Shown: piece after piece, positions 20,777 to 30,340 of the stretch | Layout of the letters: each line of letters starts with the position of its first letter | Position numbering within the stretch: the first letter of the stretch is position 1 | Notes under the pieces: generated by a model | Database searches by the model: none | What the model was told of the DNA's origin: nothing | The model's input: only the letters and a program-made list of their open reading frames with translations | Assembly (NCBI GenBank): GCA_021399435.1 | Contig: JAJTUP010000072.1 | Span: 186,001-250,000, forward strand | Origin: Diaporthe sp. PMI_573 | Lineage: Eukaryota > Ascomycota > Sordariomycetes > Diaporthales > Diaporthaceae | Length of the DNA: 64,000 nt | Direction: 5' to 3' | Position numbers and translations under genes: made by a program

Positions 20777-20864
20777 CTAGGTGGGTGCCAGGGCTGGCTA
20801 AAGTTGGCGGAGTTAGCAAAAGTGCGCGGGCATGTGTCCTGCGCGGCTGACTGTCCAACCACGT
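20777..20864 (-). repeat. Right 88-bp inverted repeat of pogo/Fot1 element
   Basis: It is the inverted partner of 18540-18627, ends CTGTCCAACCACGT and is followed by the TA target duplicate. Confidence 0.9.
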
Positions 20865-20866
20865 TA

Positions 20867-21590
20867 TACGGTTAGGTTGTTGGAAGTAGGTACACGTAAT
20901 GTATTTATGTTCATTGGCACAAGAGAGCGTTCGTGGCCCGTTCCTCCTTGGTTAGTGCCTTCAGCAGTGGTTTTTGTCACGGCCAGCGCGAGATGCAGCA
21001 TGGGAGCTGGGTCTATTGGCGCTATCAACGACTATTCTAAGCTGAGGAGAGGAGAAGAAAGGGGAGAGCGAAGCTCTGGCGGTCTCTAGCTCGCGAAGTC
21101 TTGACGCGACTGTGGGGCTAAGGGTTAGGGTCCTTGTGACGGCCAGAGGGCTTGCCTGACCGTGGCTGCCGTCACAGTTTTCATGTGGCAGGGTCGCAGT
21201 AAGGTGCCTTGAGCGAATTGGGACGGTGTGTGAGTGGTCTGGACAACTTTTGTATTGAATTTGAGTGGGCTTCTGTCAGCCCTGCTCATAGTCCCTCCGA
21301 CATCGTCTTACCCGCGGGCACGCGTGGGTTGACTCTGGTGTAAGACTCCACTATCTTTAGCTTTAAATAACCAGCCAACCCTAACCCTGACAGTAACCAA
21401 ACTTCGGGCCCCACGATAGAATGGGCGTGCGCGGGTGCTTGTGTTGGTTGACGTTGGATTCCAGGCTGCAGAACTCTAGCAGTTGCCTGTACTCCGCACA
21501 GCACTCAAGCAGTAAAGAGGAAGCCTGGCGCTCGACGCTCGCCCGCATTCGCCTGCCCGGGGATCCTCCTGATTCACCTGACATACCTGG
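20867..21590. other. Intergenic; short telomere-like motifs
   Basis: No gene is supported. CTAAGGGTTAGGG at 21118-21130 and AACCCTAACCCT near 21377-21388 resemble one to two units of the TTAGGG telomere repeat in opposite orientations. They are too short to claim an old telomere. Confidence 0.3.
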
Positions 21591-24063
21591 TAGTGATGTT
21601 GTACAGTTTGTACAACCTTGTTGTACGTACGTACGTACAGGAAGAAAATGTACGTACATGTACTATGTACGTACGACTGAGCCCACTATATTCCAAATCA
21701 GGTAATTTATGGGTCATGCCGTACAAGTATGGAGCTGTACAAAACTTTGCCGGCTTAACAACTCAGCGTTACTCTGCCATTCTCTCCCAATTGAACGCAT
21801 CGCCAAAAAAGATGGCCCCTGCCAATGCTGACGCTGCCTTCATTTGGCGACAGTTTATCGACCTCGGCCGCTCGAACCCCAAGAAAAGCAAGCGATATAG
21901 ATGCCGTTACTGCCAGAAGGAGTTTGCAGCGACCTCTGTTGGGAGGCCGAAAGAGTACCTTGCTGTGTGTAACAAATGGCAAGCTACGCAGCGACAAGAG
22001 CGCCAAGCTCGAGATAACGCCGGCTATCTTCCCTCATATTCTGAAGCTGTACAAAAGAAGATAACGGAGGTCGGAATTTAGCACATCTCTCAGGACGAGA
22101 GCCGTAGTTTCGCCTATGATGCCGCCGCTGCTGTAATCGCCGGCGGTCGCCCCTTTAGCCTCTTCGAGAGCCGTCGTTGGCGTTATTTCTTTACTCGCAT
22201 CAAGCCTGGCTGGAAGCCCCCTAGCCGTGCCGTCATTACGCAAATTCTTCCCGAGTTCTATCAGGAAATCTATGACGAGGTTTTCAAACATATTACCAGC
22301 TCAGAATGGTTTAACATCATATTTGACGCCTTCGATAATGTCTCGGGCCACAGGATCGTTAATATCTCGGTACAGGTACCAGACGGCCCGGCCTTCTACT
22401 AGAAAACACTTGACACGGGAGACAAACAGCACACGGCAGAGAACTGGGTGCGGCTGATCTGGGGAGAAATGCAGCAACTGTGCGGCAGCGATCTCTCCAG
22501 GATCAATTCTATCTGTACGGATATCGAAAATACAATGCGCTCCGTACACAACCTGCTAGGGGGATTCCCAGAGCTCTCACACATCAACTTCTCTCTGTGC
22601 AATTCTCACGGCCTTCAGCTTCTGATTAAAGATATTCTTCTTCTTCCCTTCTTCGAGGATCTCTTTAACAACGTCAGCACCCTGCTCGTGTTCTTCTCAC
22701 GGTCTAAATTACAATTACAAAGATTGAGAATGTGCCAGCGCATAAGGTGGAACGGAGTAACTCGCGCGCTGATCAGAAGGTACCGGTGAATTGTTAGCTG
22801 CGACTGAGAAATCGATATACTAACCTGCTCGTTCCGAACAGTATAATTACACGCTGGGGTTCCCAGTACAATTCTTTCTTCTCACTCCTCCGTTCTCGAG
22901 ATCCTGCCAGAGACTGGTCTGTTCGAAAAGATGTACGGGATGAGTTGCGATCTCAAGATTGCCCCGTTCTCCTGCCCGAAGCGGTTCGGATCATCAAAGA
23001 CAGCAGCTTCTGGCTAGAACTCGAGGCTGCGATCGCTGTGCTGAAACCGGTGAACGACTTTCAACACGCTTCTAAGGCTGATGGGGCGGGAATTGCACAC
23101 GTTGTAAATCGCTGGCTGCAAATCAAAAGCAAATGGGCTGAGATGAGAGAGGCTGATCAGTTCCCTGATATTCCGTGGGACGATATTGACGCTATATTCA
23201 AAGCTAGGCTTGATAAGCAAACGTACGATATACATTGGATCGCCGATGCCCTCCGGCCTGATACAACAGGTCCAAACTCGAAACTTCCGCCTAGCGTCTT
23301 TGCACGCGTACAAGAATATTTGCAGAAACAGCTGGAAAATGACGACGAGTATCACCGTGCCCTCTCCGAATTCACACACTTCCGAATGCGTACAGGCGGC
23401 CCAGACGGCTTATTCAATAAGCACAGCGCTGTATACGACGATGGCTTCAGGCCAGCAATGGCGTGGCAGTGCCTCCTCAACCAGGGCTCGATTCTGGCTA
23501 GAGTAGCTGTGAAGGTAATGAACACGCTTGCAAACTCCGTACCTTCAGAACGAAGTTTCTCTGCGATCAGTTTCATACACACGAAAGCTCGAAATCGCCT
23601 TACGCCCATGCACGCGGACATGCAGGCCTTCATTTTTATGAATGATCGCGTATTAGATCGCCTTAAGGATCAGAAGTACACGCATAAAAAGCGCTGGGCG
23701 GATCTTGAGGAGAAGGACTGGCTGGAACTTGAAGATTCGTACCTCGAGTTGTTTGTGAATGCGCAGGGCAAGAAGGTCTGGATGGATGGTGTGATGGCCT
23801 CTGCCAATGGAGATTTCGAGTGGGAAGGTGTCCTACAGTCGACAGGCGATATATTGGGGGTTGGTACTGAAGTGGAATCAGTGGTTGGAGACTAGAGTGA
23901 CAGGAGACCAGGACCGTATGAATGCTCGTACTCAACTATTGCCTAAAAAGGAAGGAGGAAATTTGTATGGTACAATTTTGTACGTACAGAAAAGTTGTAC
24001 GTACGTACAGCTACCCAAAATACAGTACGTACGTACGTACGTGTACAGAAAAATGCATCACTA
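21591..24063 (+). mobile_element. hAT element with GTACGTAC-rich ends
   Basis: The ends are TAGTGATG at 21591 and its complement CATCACTA at 24056-24063. Inside each end is a dense array of (GTAC)n palindromes (TTGTACGTACGTACGTACAG on the left, several on the right), probably transposase-binding repeats. It encloses one hAT gene with two nonsense codons. Flanking 8-bp sequences (ATACCTGG and CACGAGGT) do not match, so no target duplication is visible. The right flank carries a 13-bp direct repeat, ACACGAGGTGATA, at 24063 and 24080. Confidence 0.75.
21812..23895 (+). pseudogene. hAT transposase with two nonsense codons
   Basis: ATG 21812 starts a BED-finger region (FIWRQFIDLGR, then YRCRYCQKEF). 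One frame continues through TAG at 22079-22081 and TAG near 22399 into the catalytic region (SSEWFNIIFDAFDNVSGHR). A 62-nt intron (22780-22841, GTACCG...CTAACC...GAACAG) leads to exon 2, which ends in the dimerisation domain (VKVMNTLANSVPSERSFSAI). The first TAG fits CAG to TAG and the second fits TGG to TAG, both C:G to T:A changes. Apart from these stops the 690-codon frame is intact. Confidence 0.8.
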
Positions 24064-24142
24064 CACGAGGTGATATCGGACACGAGGTGATAAACCACGT
24101 TAGAGCTAAGGTTTGGATCACAATTCCCTAGTCGCAATGACT

Positions 24143-25138
24143 TCAAGATAACCCGACAAGCCTGAGCGAGTCCCTCCATAATCGACCTTCGGCGTCCGAA
24201 TCATACGCGTGCTTGGCGTATCCCGAGCCAAAATCGCTACTCTCGTCCTGTGAGGGAGGCGCCTCAGCGCATTCAGCGAGATATATCCCCCCTCTTCCCT
24301 CTAACTGTTTCCCAATTGCCGCCCAGACAGTGGTTGCAGCACCTTGCTCCGGGCTCTTCGTCTGCTTAAGAAAATTCTCGTCTTTTCCGGCGTCCTCCAA
24401 CTCAGCTGTTGAAAGATGCTTTGCGAGAGGGGTCATGATCCCACCTGGGTGTAGGCTTAAGCCGTGAAGACCCTGAGAGCCATATCTCCGCTCGAGTTCG
24501 TTGGCCATGTAGATATTGGCAGTTTTGGACTGTGCATAGGCCACCCAAGGAGTATACTCGCTCTTTTCAAAGTTATAGTCGTCCCGGGCATTGATGCCCC
24601 CCCTCAGGTGTGCCACAGATGACACAGCGACAACACGGGTGTGAAAGTCCGGCGTAGTAGCTGCCAGCAGCGCCGGCTTCAGCAGCTCAAAGAACAAGAA
24701 GTGGGACAAGTGATTGGTGCCGAACTGCAGTTCATGCCCGTCTTTGGTCAACTGACGGGTCTGCACAGCCATTATTCCGGCATTGTTGATCAGGATGTTG
24801 ACCTTGTCTGTCTTAGCTAGAATCTTGTTTGCGGCGAGACGGACACTCTCCAGAGACTCTTGGTCCATCTCGACAAGCTCCATGCGGCTGGGGTCAAAGA
24901 TGCCGGAAAGGGCTTCCTCAGCTTTGGCGAGATTTCGGGCTGTTAAGAAAAGCCTAGCCCCAGTAACCGAGAGAGCGCGAACTGTCTCGATTCCAAGCCC
25001 CGATGAGGTGCCAGTGATAACAATGACCTTGTCGTGCAGTTTGCCCTCCACACCTTCATCTTTGATGATCTGCAGCGCGGTTGGTCTGGCGTCGCCGGGA
25101 CCCTGCGGATTAGCGTGGGCTGCTGCATAGCGAGACAT
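24143..25138 (-). CDS. Short-chain dehydrogenase/reductase (331 aa)
   Basis: A classical NAD(P)-dependent Rossmann-fold oxidoreductase of the retinol dehydrogenase/WW-oxidoreductase-like group. Visible are the cofactor motif TGTSSGLGIE, the NNAG motif (ILINNAGIMA), the active-site Ser region (VAVSSVAH) and the catalytic YAQSK tetrad, then LHPGGIMTPL. The likely start is ATG 25138 (MSRYAAAHANPQGPGD), giving the usual family length. An in-frame ATG at 25276 would add 46 low-complexity residues. No intron, signal peptide or anchor is evident, so it is probably cytosolic. The substrate cannot be deduced. It is transcribed divergently from the bZIP gene with about 450 bp between starts, so shared regulation is possible. 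Intact, and unlike its decayed surroundings. Confidence 0.88.
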   Translation of the reverse strand: MSRYAAAHANPQGPGDARPTALQIIKDEGVEGKLHDKVIVITGTSSGLGIETVRALSVTGARLFLTARNLAKAEEALSGIFDPSRMELVEMDQESLESVRLAANKILAKTDKVNILINNAGIMAVQTRQLTKDGHELQFGTNHLSHFLFFELLKPALLAATTPDFHTRVVAVSSVAHLRGGINARDDYNFEKSEYTPWVAYAQSKTANIYMANELERRYGSQGLHGLSLHPGGIMTPLAKHLSTAELEDAGKDENFLKQTKSPEQGAATTVWAAIGKQLEGRGGIYLAECAEAPPSQDESSDFGSGYAKHAYDSDAEGRLWRDSLRLVGLS

Positions 25139-25589
25139 AATTGGCAATTCTGTCGGTTGAGATTTGGGGTCGAAAGTTGATGTAGACAAGGAACAAGTAG
25201 ATCGTTGTGGATCGGTATGAAAAGTGACCTCAACGGCGGATGTTCCCATGTCTTTAATACTTGGGCTTGGAGACATATCCTCCGCCTATAAACATTGTTT
25301 TGCCTATTCCTCTAGCATGTGACCACTGTCTCCCATGGCCATGTTCGTCGATCGGGAATTTAAACTTTGTGAGGCATTGCGGCTGACCGTTTCTGCCCTT
25401 TCCGTCATAGCGTCGGAGTTCATCCAGCTGCAAGATTTGTAAGCCGGCTGACGCTTTTATCCGTTTCGGGTTAGCCTTGTAGATGATACAATTTCCCTCC
25501 GTTGAAACATTTGAAATGCCTCGTTCCCGGATTAACAAAGTCAACGAAGTCCGAATCCCAGCATTACCCGGACTGATGCTCCTCCCGCC

Positions 25590-26643
25590 ATGTCGGCTTC
25601 ATGTCAAGATGATACCCCTCGCCAAAAGTCTATTGTGGATGAGCGGAAGGACCGCAAGAAACTGCAGAACCGACTGAACCAGAGAGCGCGCAGTAAGATT
25701 GCGAGATGCCTGTAACTGTAAGTTGTCTCCCTAGCTGATGGAGTGACCAGGACAGCGGATCAAGGACCAGGAGAACGCGGGTACCAAGAGTCAAAGGGGG
25801 CCTTTTCGTATTGAACGCTGGCGCTTGGATGATGGTCTTAGCCTCTCAACGCAGACTTCGCAGCCCATAGTTCTCGCTTCGGAGACCGCTGCCAACGACG
25901 GACAGGCTCTTGACCACGGAAGCAACCAACCACTCAAGCCTCAGACAATTCAGCTCCGCAGAACACCGAGCGAAGTACTGCTTTCCCTGGAGCCCGAGGT
26001 AGTCCATGATCCCGGGCCTTCTCTACCCGCTGCCCACCCTCTGGTCGATCTTATCACCCACAACGTATGCCGAGGGCTCATGTCTAACAAGAGTGTACTG
26101 GGAGTCGTGGCAAATTACATTAGCACCCTTCACGATCCCCCCATACCCCCAGACTCCGAAATTGGGTGCGCAATCGTGGTGCTGCGACCCAGTCACCGCA
26201 CAATGCCAGTCGACCTTTTACCAACACAGCTTCAAATGAACAAACCACATCCCACCTGGATAGACACGCTTCCGTTCTCTGGGATCAGGGACAATCTCAT
26301 TAGGCGGCAGTACCAGTTCAACCACAGGCATTTTTTAGAAGATCTTGTTGGCGATCTGTTATATTTATCTCCATTGCCTGGACAGAGCCAGAGGGGCCGG
26401 GTGTCAAGACCAGGTTCGCAACAGCATCGGCAGCAAGGTGACAACCAATCTGCACAATATGGCAAGGGACTTGTCCTGTGGGGAGAGCCGCATTTGAAAG
26501 AGAATTGGGAAGTAACTGTCTATTTTTTAACAAAGTGGTCATGGGCTGTCGAGGGATGCGCTGAACTTGTGGACATCTCGAACAAATGGAGAACCAAGAG
26601 GGGCGAGCATTCTCTCCAGGCGCACCCTCAAAAGGGCAAATAA
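25590..26643 (+). CDS. bZIP transcription factor with DUF3425 domain (331 aa)
   Basis: Exon 1 (25590-25692) encodes the start of the basic region, ERKDRKKLQNRLNQRA. A 58-nt intron (25693-25750, GTAAGA...GACCAG) joins in phase to exon 2 (25751-26643), which continues RRQRIKDQENAG. The leucine zipper after the basic region is short and poorly formed, as usual in this fungal family. The C-terminal half is a DUF3425 domain (WIDTLPFSGIRDNLIRRQ, then GLVLWGEPHLKENWEVTVYF and FLTKWSWAVEGCAEL). Such proteins are nuclear regulators, often near metabolic or stress genes. The divergent neighbour is the dehydrogenase. ATG 25590 is the only Met upstream of the basic region in frame. Intact. Confidence 0.85.
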
Positions 26644-27572
26644 AATTTTGTGTGCCATATTTTGCATGGTCCTTGGCTGACTAGCATTAGTGACTCCTGC
26701 TTAGCCCATCTCGAGTCCGTACCTCCGAATCACGTTTCCATCTCAGGTGTTGGAGAGAGCACAAGCAGAGCCCGAGACTCAATACAAATCTTCACAATTA
26801 CCTTAAGAAGTGGCTGCACAATGGTGAGTCACTGGGGAAAAGTGGATAACTTTGGCGTGTACGGTAGTACCACACGTAGTGATTGTTTTGGAACTCATCA
26901 GCTCGCATCCAGGCTGTCCCTTAAGGCACTTTTATTGCCCAGTATGTTATTGCAAGTGCATATTACCATGGCGAAGTACCAATAACAGCAGAATATAGCT
27001 ACCACCACGTTTAAGTTTAACGCGCACGCACAAAATAGTAGAGCAGAAAAATCAAAGCCGCTGGGCTCTTTAACTTGAGCACACCCCAGTCGTTCGCCGC
27101 CCTTATCTGTAGGTAATTCGATGTCTTCATGCGAGTGAGACATCCAGATTTTCGTTCAGTCGATTTGGAGCAGGTGTAGAAGAGTCCTTGGCGAAGGAAG
27201 AGAAAACAAAACAGGATCGCCGTGTAGTTGGGGGAGATGGACTTTATCGTTATTTGGAAGGTCCACCTATGCAAGCCAGATAGCCAAGACGGATCCGATT
27301 AAGCGCCGAAGCGCAATGAGTCGACGCTCCGGTTAACTCCGCGTAGTATTCCAAATTCGGTGTGACATCCACCGTGCGACCTCAAAGTCGCCGAGACAAG
27401 GAAACGGCCTGACGGTTCTCAAATGCCATTGGTTGTCTCCGCAATGATAGCTGGACTTTCGTCCTCCGGTTTCACGTGCGGCTACTGATTTGCATGCCAC
27501 TTGAAGTGGACTGGAGGTTGTTCATTATTAATCATTGCGCATCGGCGTCCGTGGTTCCTCCAGTGATCGGAA
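26644..27572. other. Intergenic; no supported gene
   Basis: Several frames of 80-110 codons occur on both strands without domains or splice signals. I see no repeat termini. Confidence 0.3.
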
Positions 27573-27618
27573 TGGTCTGGTCTGGTCTGGTCTGGGGGTC
27601 CAGACCAGACCAGACCAG
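27573..27618. repeat. (GGTCT)n palindrome at hAT 3' end
   Basis: Four TGGTC-type units are followed after GGG by their inverted complement, forming a long hairpin. It is probably a terminal or subterminal transposase-binding region. Confidence 0.6.
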
Positions 27619-27719
27619 TTGCTTACATAATAACCGGTCCGACCAGACCGGTCCGACCAACAAGACCGCCAAGAATGAGGCTGAAGTAGTGGAAGGAAGA
27701 GAGGAAATATATTTTACTA

Positions 27720-30026
27720 CTAGCTATCCATCCAATCGTTGTCATTCTCACTATCCTCGCTATCACTGTTATCCTCAACCTGGGGCTTCCCATACCAGGC
27801 CCGGAGACACTCACAGGCCTCTATAATATCTGCCTTCAGCCTACCACGGCGATCAACTATAGTAAGCTTTGCGCTACTAAAAAGCCGTTCGCACTCATCT
27901 GACATGGGTGACATCGCAAACAGATCCAGAGCGAAGCGAGCGAGATCTCTTTGGGAGTCATAACGGGATAGCCAGTACGCAATGGCGTCATCGCAACCTG
28001 CCTCTTCGTCATGGAGCCGGTCGGTAGAAATATATTGCTCATACAAATCAGTTGTGGAAACCGGAGCGTCTATTCGAATACGCTTGTGCTCCCGCTGGCG
28101 ATCAAATGCTGGATCAGGATCTCTCTCCTTCCTGACTGGTGGTGGTAGCATCTCAACAGGGTACCTTCCCTTATACTCTGTCTCCCAGAGATGCTTCACC
28201 GCTGATTGTGCGTTATCAAACCACCTCTTCTTCTCTTCGTCGCCGTGAAGAACCCACTCTTGCCTGAACCACGCCCACTTGCGATATGGATCGAGGATTT
28301 GAGCCGCATAGTACGCCGGTGGAAGGTCAGTATCTTCAGGGAATCGATTCTGCCAATTCAGCTGCTGGTTGTTGTAGTACTCGGCGCATTTTGACCACGC
28401 GGCATCTGCGCAGCTTTGAAGGTACTTCCATGTAAAGTTATTATCGTCCTCAGAGTGGATGTCGTGGTAGTGATCCTTCGTCTCGCTTATCTCTCGAAGA
28501 AGGCAGTCCAAAGTTGAAAACCAGTCAGCAAGTGACGTCTTCTTACCTTCAGAAAGCAAAGTTGCAGCGTAGAAGTCTTTTAGAGCGAGTTCAATCTTTT
28601 CAAGCTCGAACCAGTGCTGTCCATCAAGTTTAAAGTTCGCAATCCCTTGAGAGCCTTTCCCAGGTACATGGCGAGCTGAGAAGATCTCTAAACGTTCCCG
28701 AACATTCAATGCCCGTGTAATTGAATGAAACCATGAATTCCAGCCTGTCGAGTTGTTCTGGATAAGCTCGAGCCCGTCGAATTCAGAGAGATCTCCGCCG
28801 ATAATGATTGCAGCAAACTCCTCACGGCGTTGTGGAGTAAGCCTAATGTATCGTACCAGGTTGTGAAGCCGACCTAAACATCCAAATTTTTTCCAGAGCT
28901 CTTCCACCTTCGCATAGTCTCCGCGTTGATAGTGCTTTTCAAGCTTTGCTAGATACTTCTCACAGTTCCGACCCATGAGAAACGCCTGGCAGCAGAGGTT
29001 GACAATGTGGCCCAACCAGCGAAGTCGGCGATGGCGACGTTTCGAGTCCATCCATGGGCAGAGCTCCTTGAGTATGAATTCAACAGCGGTGTCATTTGAC
29101 GAGGCATTATCCAGCATGAAGTATCCAATCTGATCTCCGCTAATATCATATTCTTTTAGCAATCCAAGGACAACTGATCCAAGATTCTCGCCAGTGTGTT
29201 CGCCGTACACACGTCGTATACCCAAAACGGTAGTTTGTCGCTTGCCAGCAGTGTCTATCCACATGGCGACGACACCAAGAATCGCGTAAGGGTTTGGCGA
29301 AGTCCAGAGATCAAAGGAGATGGAGATTCTACTCCGCGAGCGCTGGAGGTCCTCTCTGAGCCGTTGCTTCTTCGACAGAAAGGCGTCCATAACCCAGTTT
29401 CGAATAGTTTTCGCTGCCTTGGGGAGGTGGTTGAGGAGTGCCGGATTCAAAAAGAAGAGTAGTTCTCGGAAATACTGGTTTTCTAATTGAAAGAAAGCAA
29501 TATGACAGTACACAATCCAACGAATTAGAAGCTCTTTGAACTTCTCAATTGAATCTTTCCAGAAGAAGGTATTAGTAGCAGCCGCGCTCTTCTGCTGATC
29601 CAATACAGACTTCCGTGTCGAACTATGTTTCTTGATACCACTCTGGGGATCAATCTGGTGCTTCTGTTCCAGGTGATTTCTGACCCTAGAAGTGCCATTG
29701 ATAACAAACAATTCTTGCTTGTTCTTTCCAACCGTGCACTCGTGACAGTAATACACCTCTTTCTTATCGCTACCTCGAATGTATTGGAGGCCATACTTCC
29801 AGATGTGTGATGAACCTAGACGAAATCCCTTCTTTGCAATTGTCGCGCGTTTCACGTAGGTGATACGGTCCTGTACGAACTCATCCGGAGGTTCGTGATA
29901 TCGAACAGGGGCTGGTGATAGAGTAGGGGTGGGTGACGACGTAGGGACAGGAGATGGTGTAAGAGACGTTGAATTTGGTATCATTATAGTCAATGGAGAC
30001 GGTAAGGTTGGAGTTGATGACTCCAT
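27720..30026 (-). CDS. hAT transposase, intact (768 aa)
   Basis: The first ATG of the frame is at 30026 (MESSTPTLPSPLT). After a Ser/Pro/Thr-rich leader comes a BED-type finger (VYYCHECTVGKN, then VRNHLEQKH). The hAT catalytic regions follow (SRISISFDLWTSPNPYAIL, then GYFMLDNASSNDTA and WLGHIVNLCCQAFL). The dimerisation domain ends it (YDSQRDLARFALDLFAMSP, then MSDECERLFSSAKLTI). No intron or interruption is present, so the protein is probably functional. The element around it seems to lack one terminus, so it may act only on other copies. Confidence 0.9.
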   Translation of the reverse strand: MESSTPTLPSPLTIMIPNSTSLTPSPVPTSSPTPTLSPAPVRYHEPPDEFVQDRITYVKRATIAKKGFRLGSSHIWKYGLQYIRGSDKKEVYYCHECTVGKNKQELFVINGTSRVRNHLEQKHQIDPQSGIKKHSSTRKSVLDQQKSAAATNTFFWKDSIEKFKELLIRWIVYCHIAFFQLENQYFRELLFFLNPALLNHLPKAAKTIRNWVMDAFLSKKQRLREDLQRSRSRISISFDLWTSPNPYAILGVVAMWIDTAGKRQTTVLGIRRVYGEHTGENLGSVVLGLLKEYDISGDQIGYFMLDNASSNDTAVEFILKELCPWMDSKRRHRRLRWLGHIVNLCCQAFLMGRNCEKYLAKLEKHYQRGDYAKVEELWKKFGCLGRLHNLVRYIRLTPQRREEFAAIIIGGDLSEFDGLELIQNNSTGWNSWFHSITRALNVRERLEIFSARHVPGKGSQGIANFKLDGQHWFELEKIELALKDFYAATLLSEGKKTSLADWFSTLDCLLREISETKDHYHDIHSEDDNNFTWKYLQSCADAAWSKCAEYYNNQQLNWQNRFPEDTDLPPAYYAAQILDPYRKWAWFRQEWVLHGDEEKKRWFDNAQSAVKHLWETEYKGRYPVEMLPPPVRKERDPDPAFDRQREHKRIRIDAPVSTTDLYEQYISTDRLHDEEAGCDDAIAYWLSRYDSQRDLARFALDLFAMSPMSDECERLFSSAKLTIVDRRGRLKADIIEACECLRAWYGKPQVEDNSDSEDSENDNDWMDS

Positions 30027-30176
30027 AACAATAGCATACAAGCAGGTTGTTATGGACTTGATTGTTTATGTGAGTGGAAAACTCAGCTGTTCTCAGGGGT
30101 TCATAATTTCATTTCGTACTGAATGTTCTAACCGCATTAGTCTAAGATCCAGCCACCCCGACCTATTTATAGCCAC

Positions 30177-30232
30177 TGTCCGTTGCAATCCGTGAGTCGC
30201 GACCGGGCAAGGGTCGGGTGGCACGGGCCACA
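30177..30232 (+). repeat. Terminal inverted repeat, copy 2 (accessory-gene side)
   Basis: It starts TGTCCGTTGCAATCC and matches the reverse complement of 5395-5450. Confidence 0.9.
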
Positions 30233-30340
30233 CAGGGAAAATTCTGTCCCTCTGACCGCTGGCTGTCTTCATCTGTGAGGGTTTTTGGTGTAAACCACGA
30301 CATATCGTGGTATTTTGGCTTGGTGTTTTAGCTTAATAGA

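Larger units (their letters stand above)
18538..20866 (+). mobile_element. Pogo/Fot1-type DNA transposon, apparently intact
   Basis: The 2,325-bp element 18540-20864 is bounded by TA duplications (18538-18539 and 20865-20866) and by terminal inverted repeats of 88 bp with one mismatch, starting ACGTGGTTGGACAGTCAGCC. Just inside both ends is a perfect palindrome, AGTTGGCACCAA followed by TTGGTGCCAACT (18651-18674 region and 20733-20756 region). A single intronless transposase gene fills the centre. Target duplication, near-perfect repeats and an intact frame suggest a recent, possibly active copy. Confidence 0.92.
27573..30176 (-). mobile_element. hAT element with intact gene but missing 5' terminus
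   Basis: Downstream of the minus-strand transposase gene is a strong palindrome of (TGGTC)n units (27573-27618, GGTCTGGTCTGG...CCAGACCAGACC) and further GGTCCGACC repeats (27640-27660), as expected for the 3' hAT terminus. On the other side only about 150 bp separate the start codon from the end of composite copy 2 at 30177. No matching CCAGACCAGACC sequence occurs there, so the 5' terminus has been lost. Confidence 0.7.

Noticed and set aside
21118..21390. Interstitial telomere or subtelomere
   Set aside because: Only one to two TTAGGG-like units in each orientation, too short to exceed chance in this AT/GC context.
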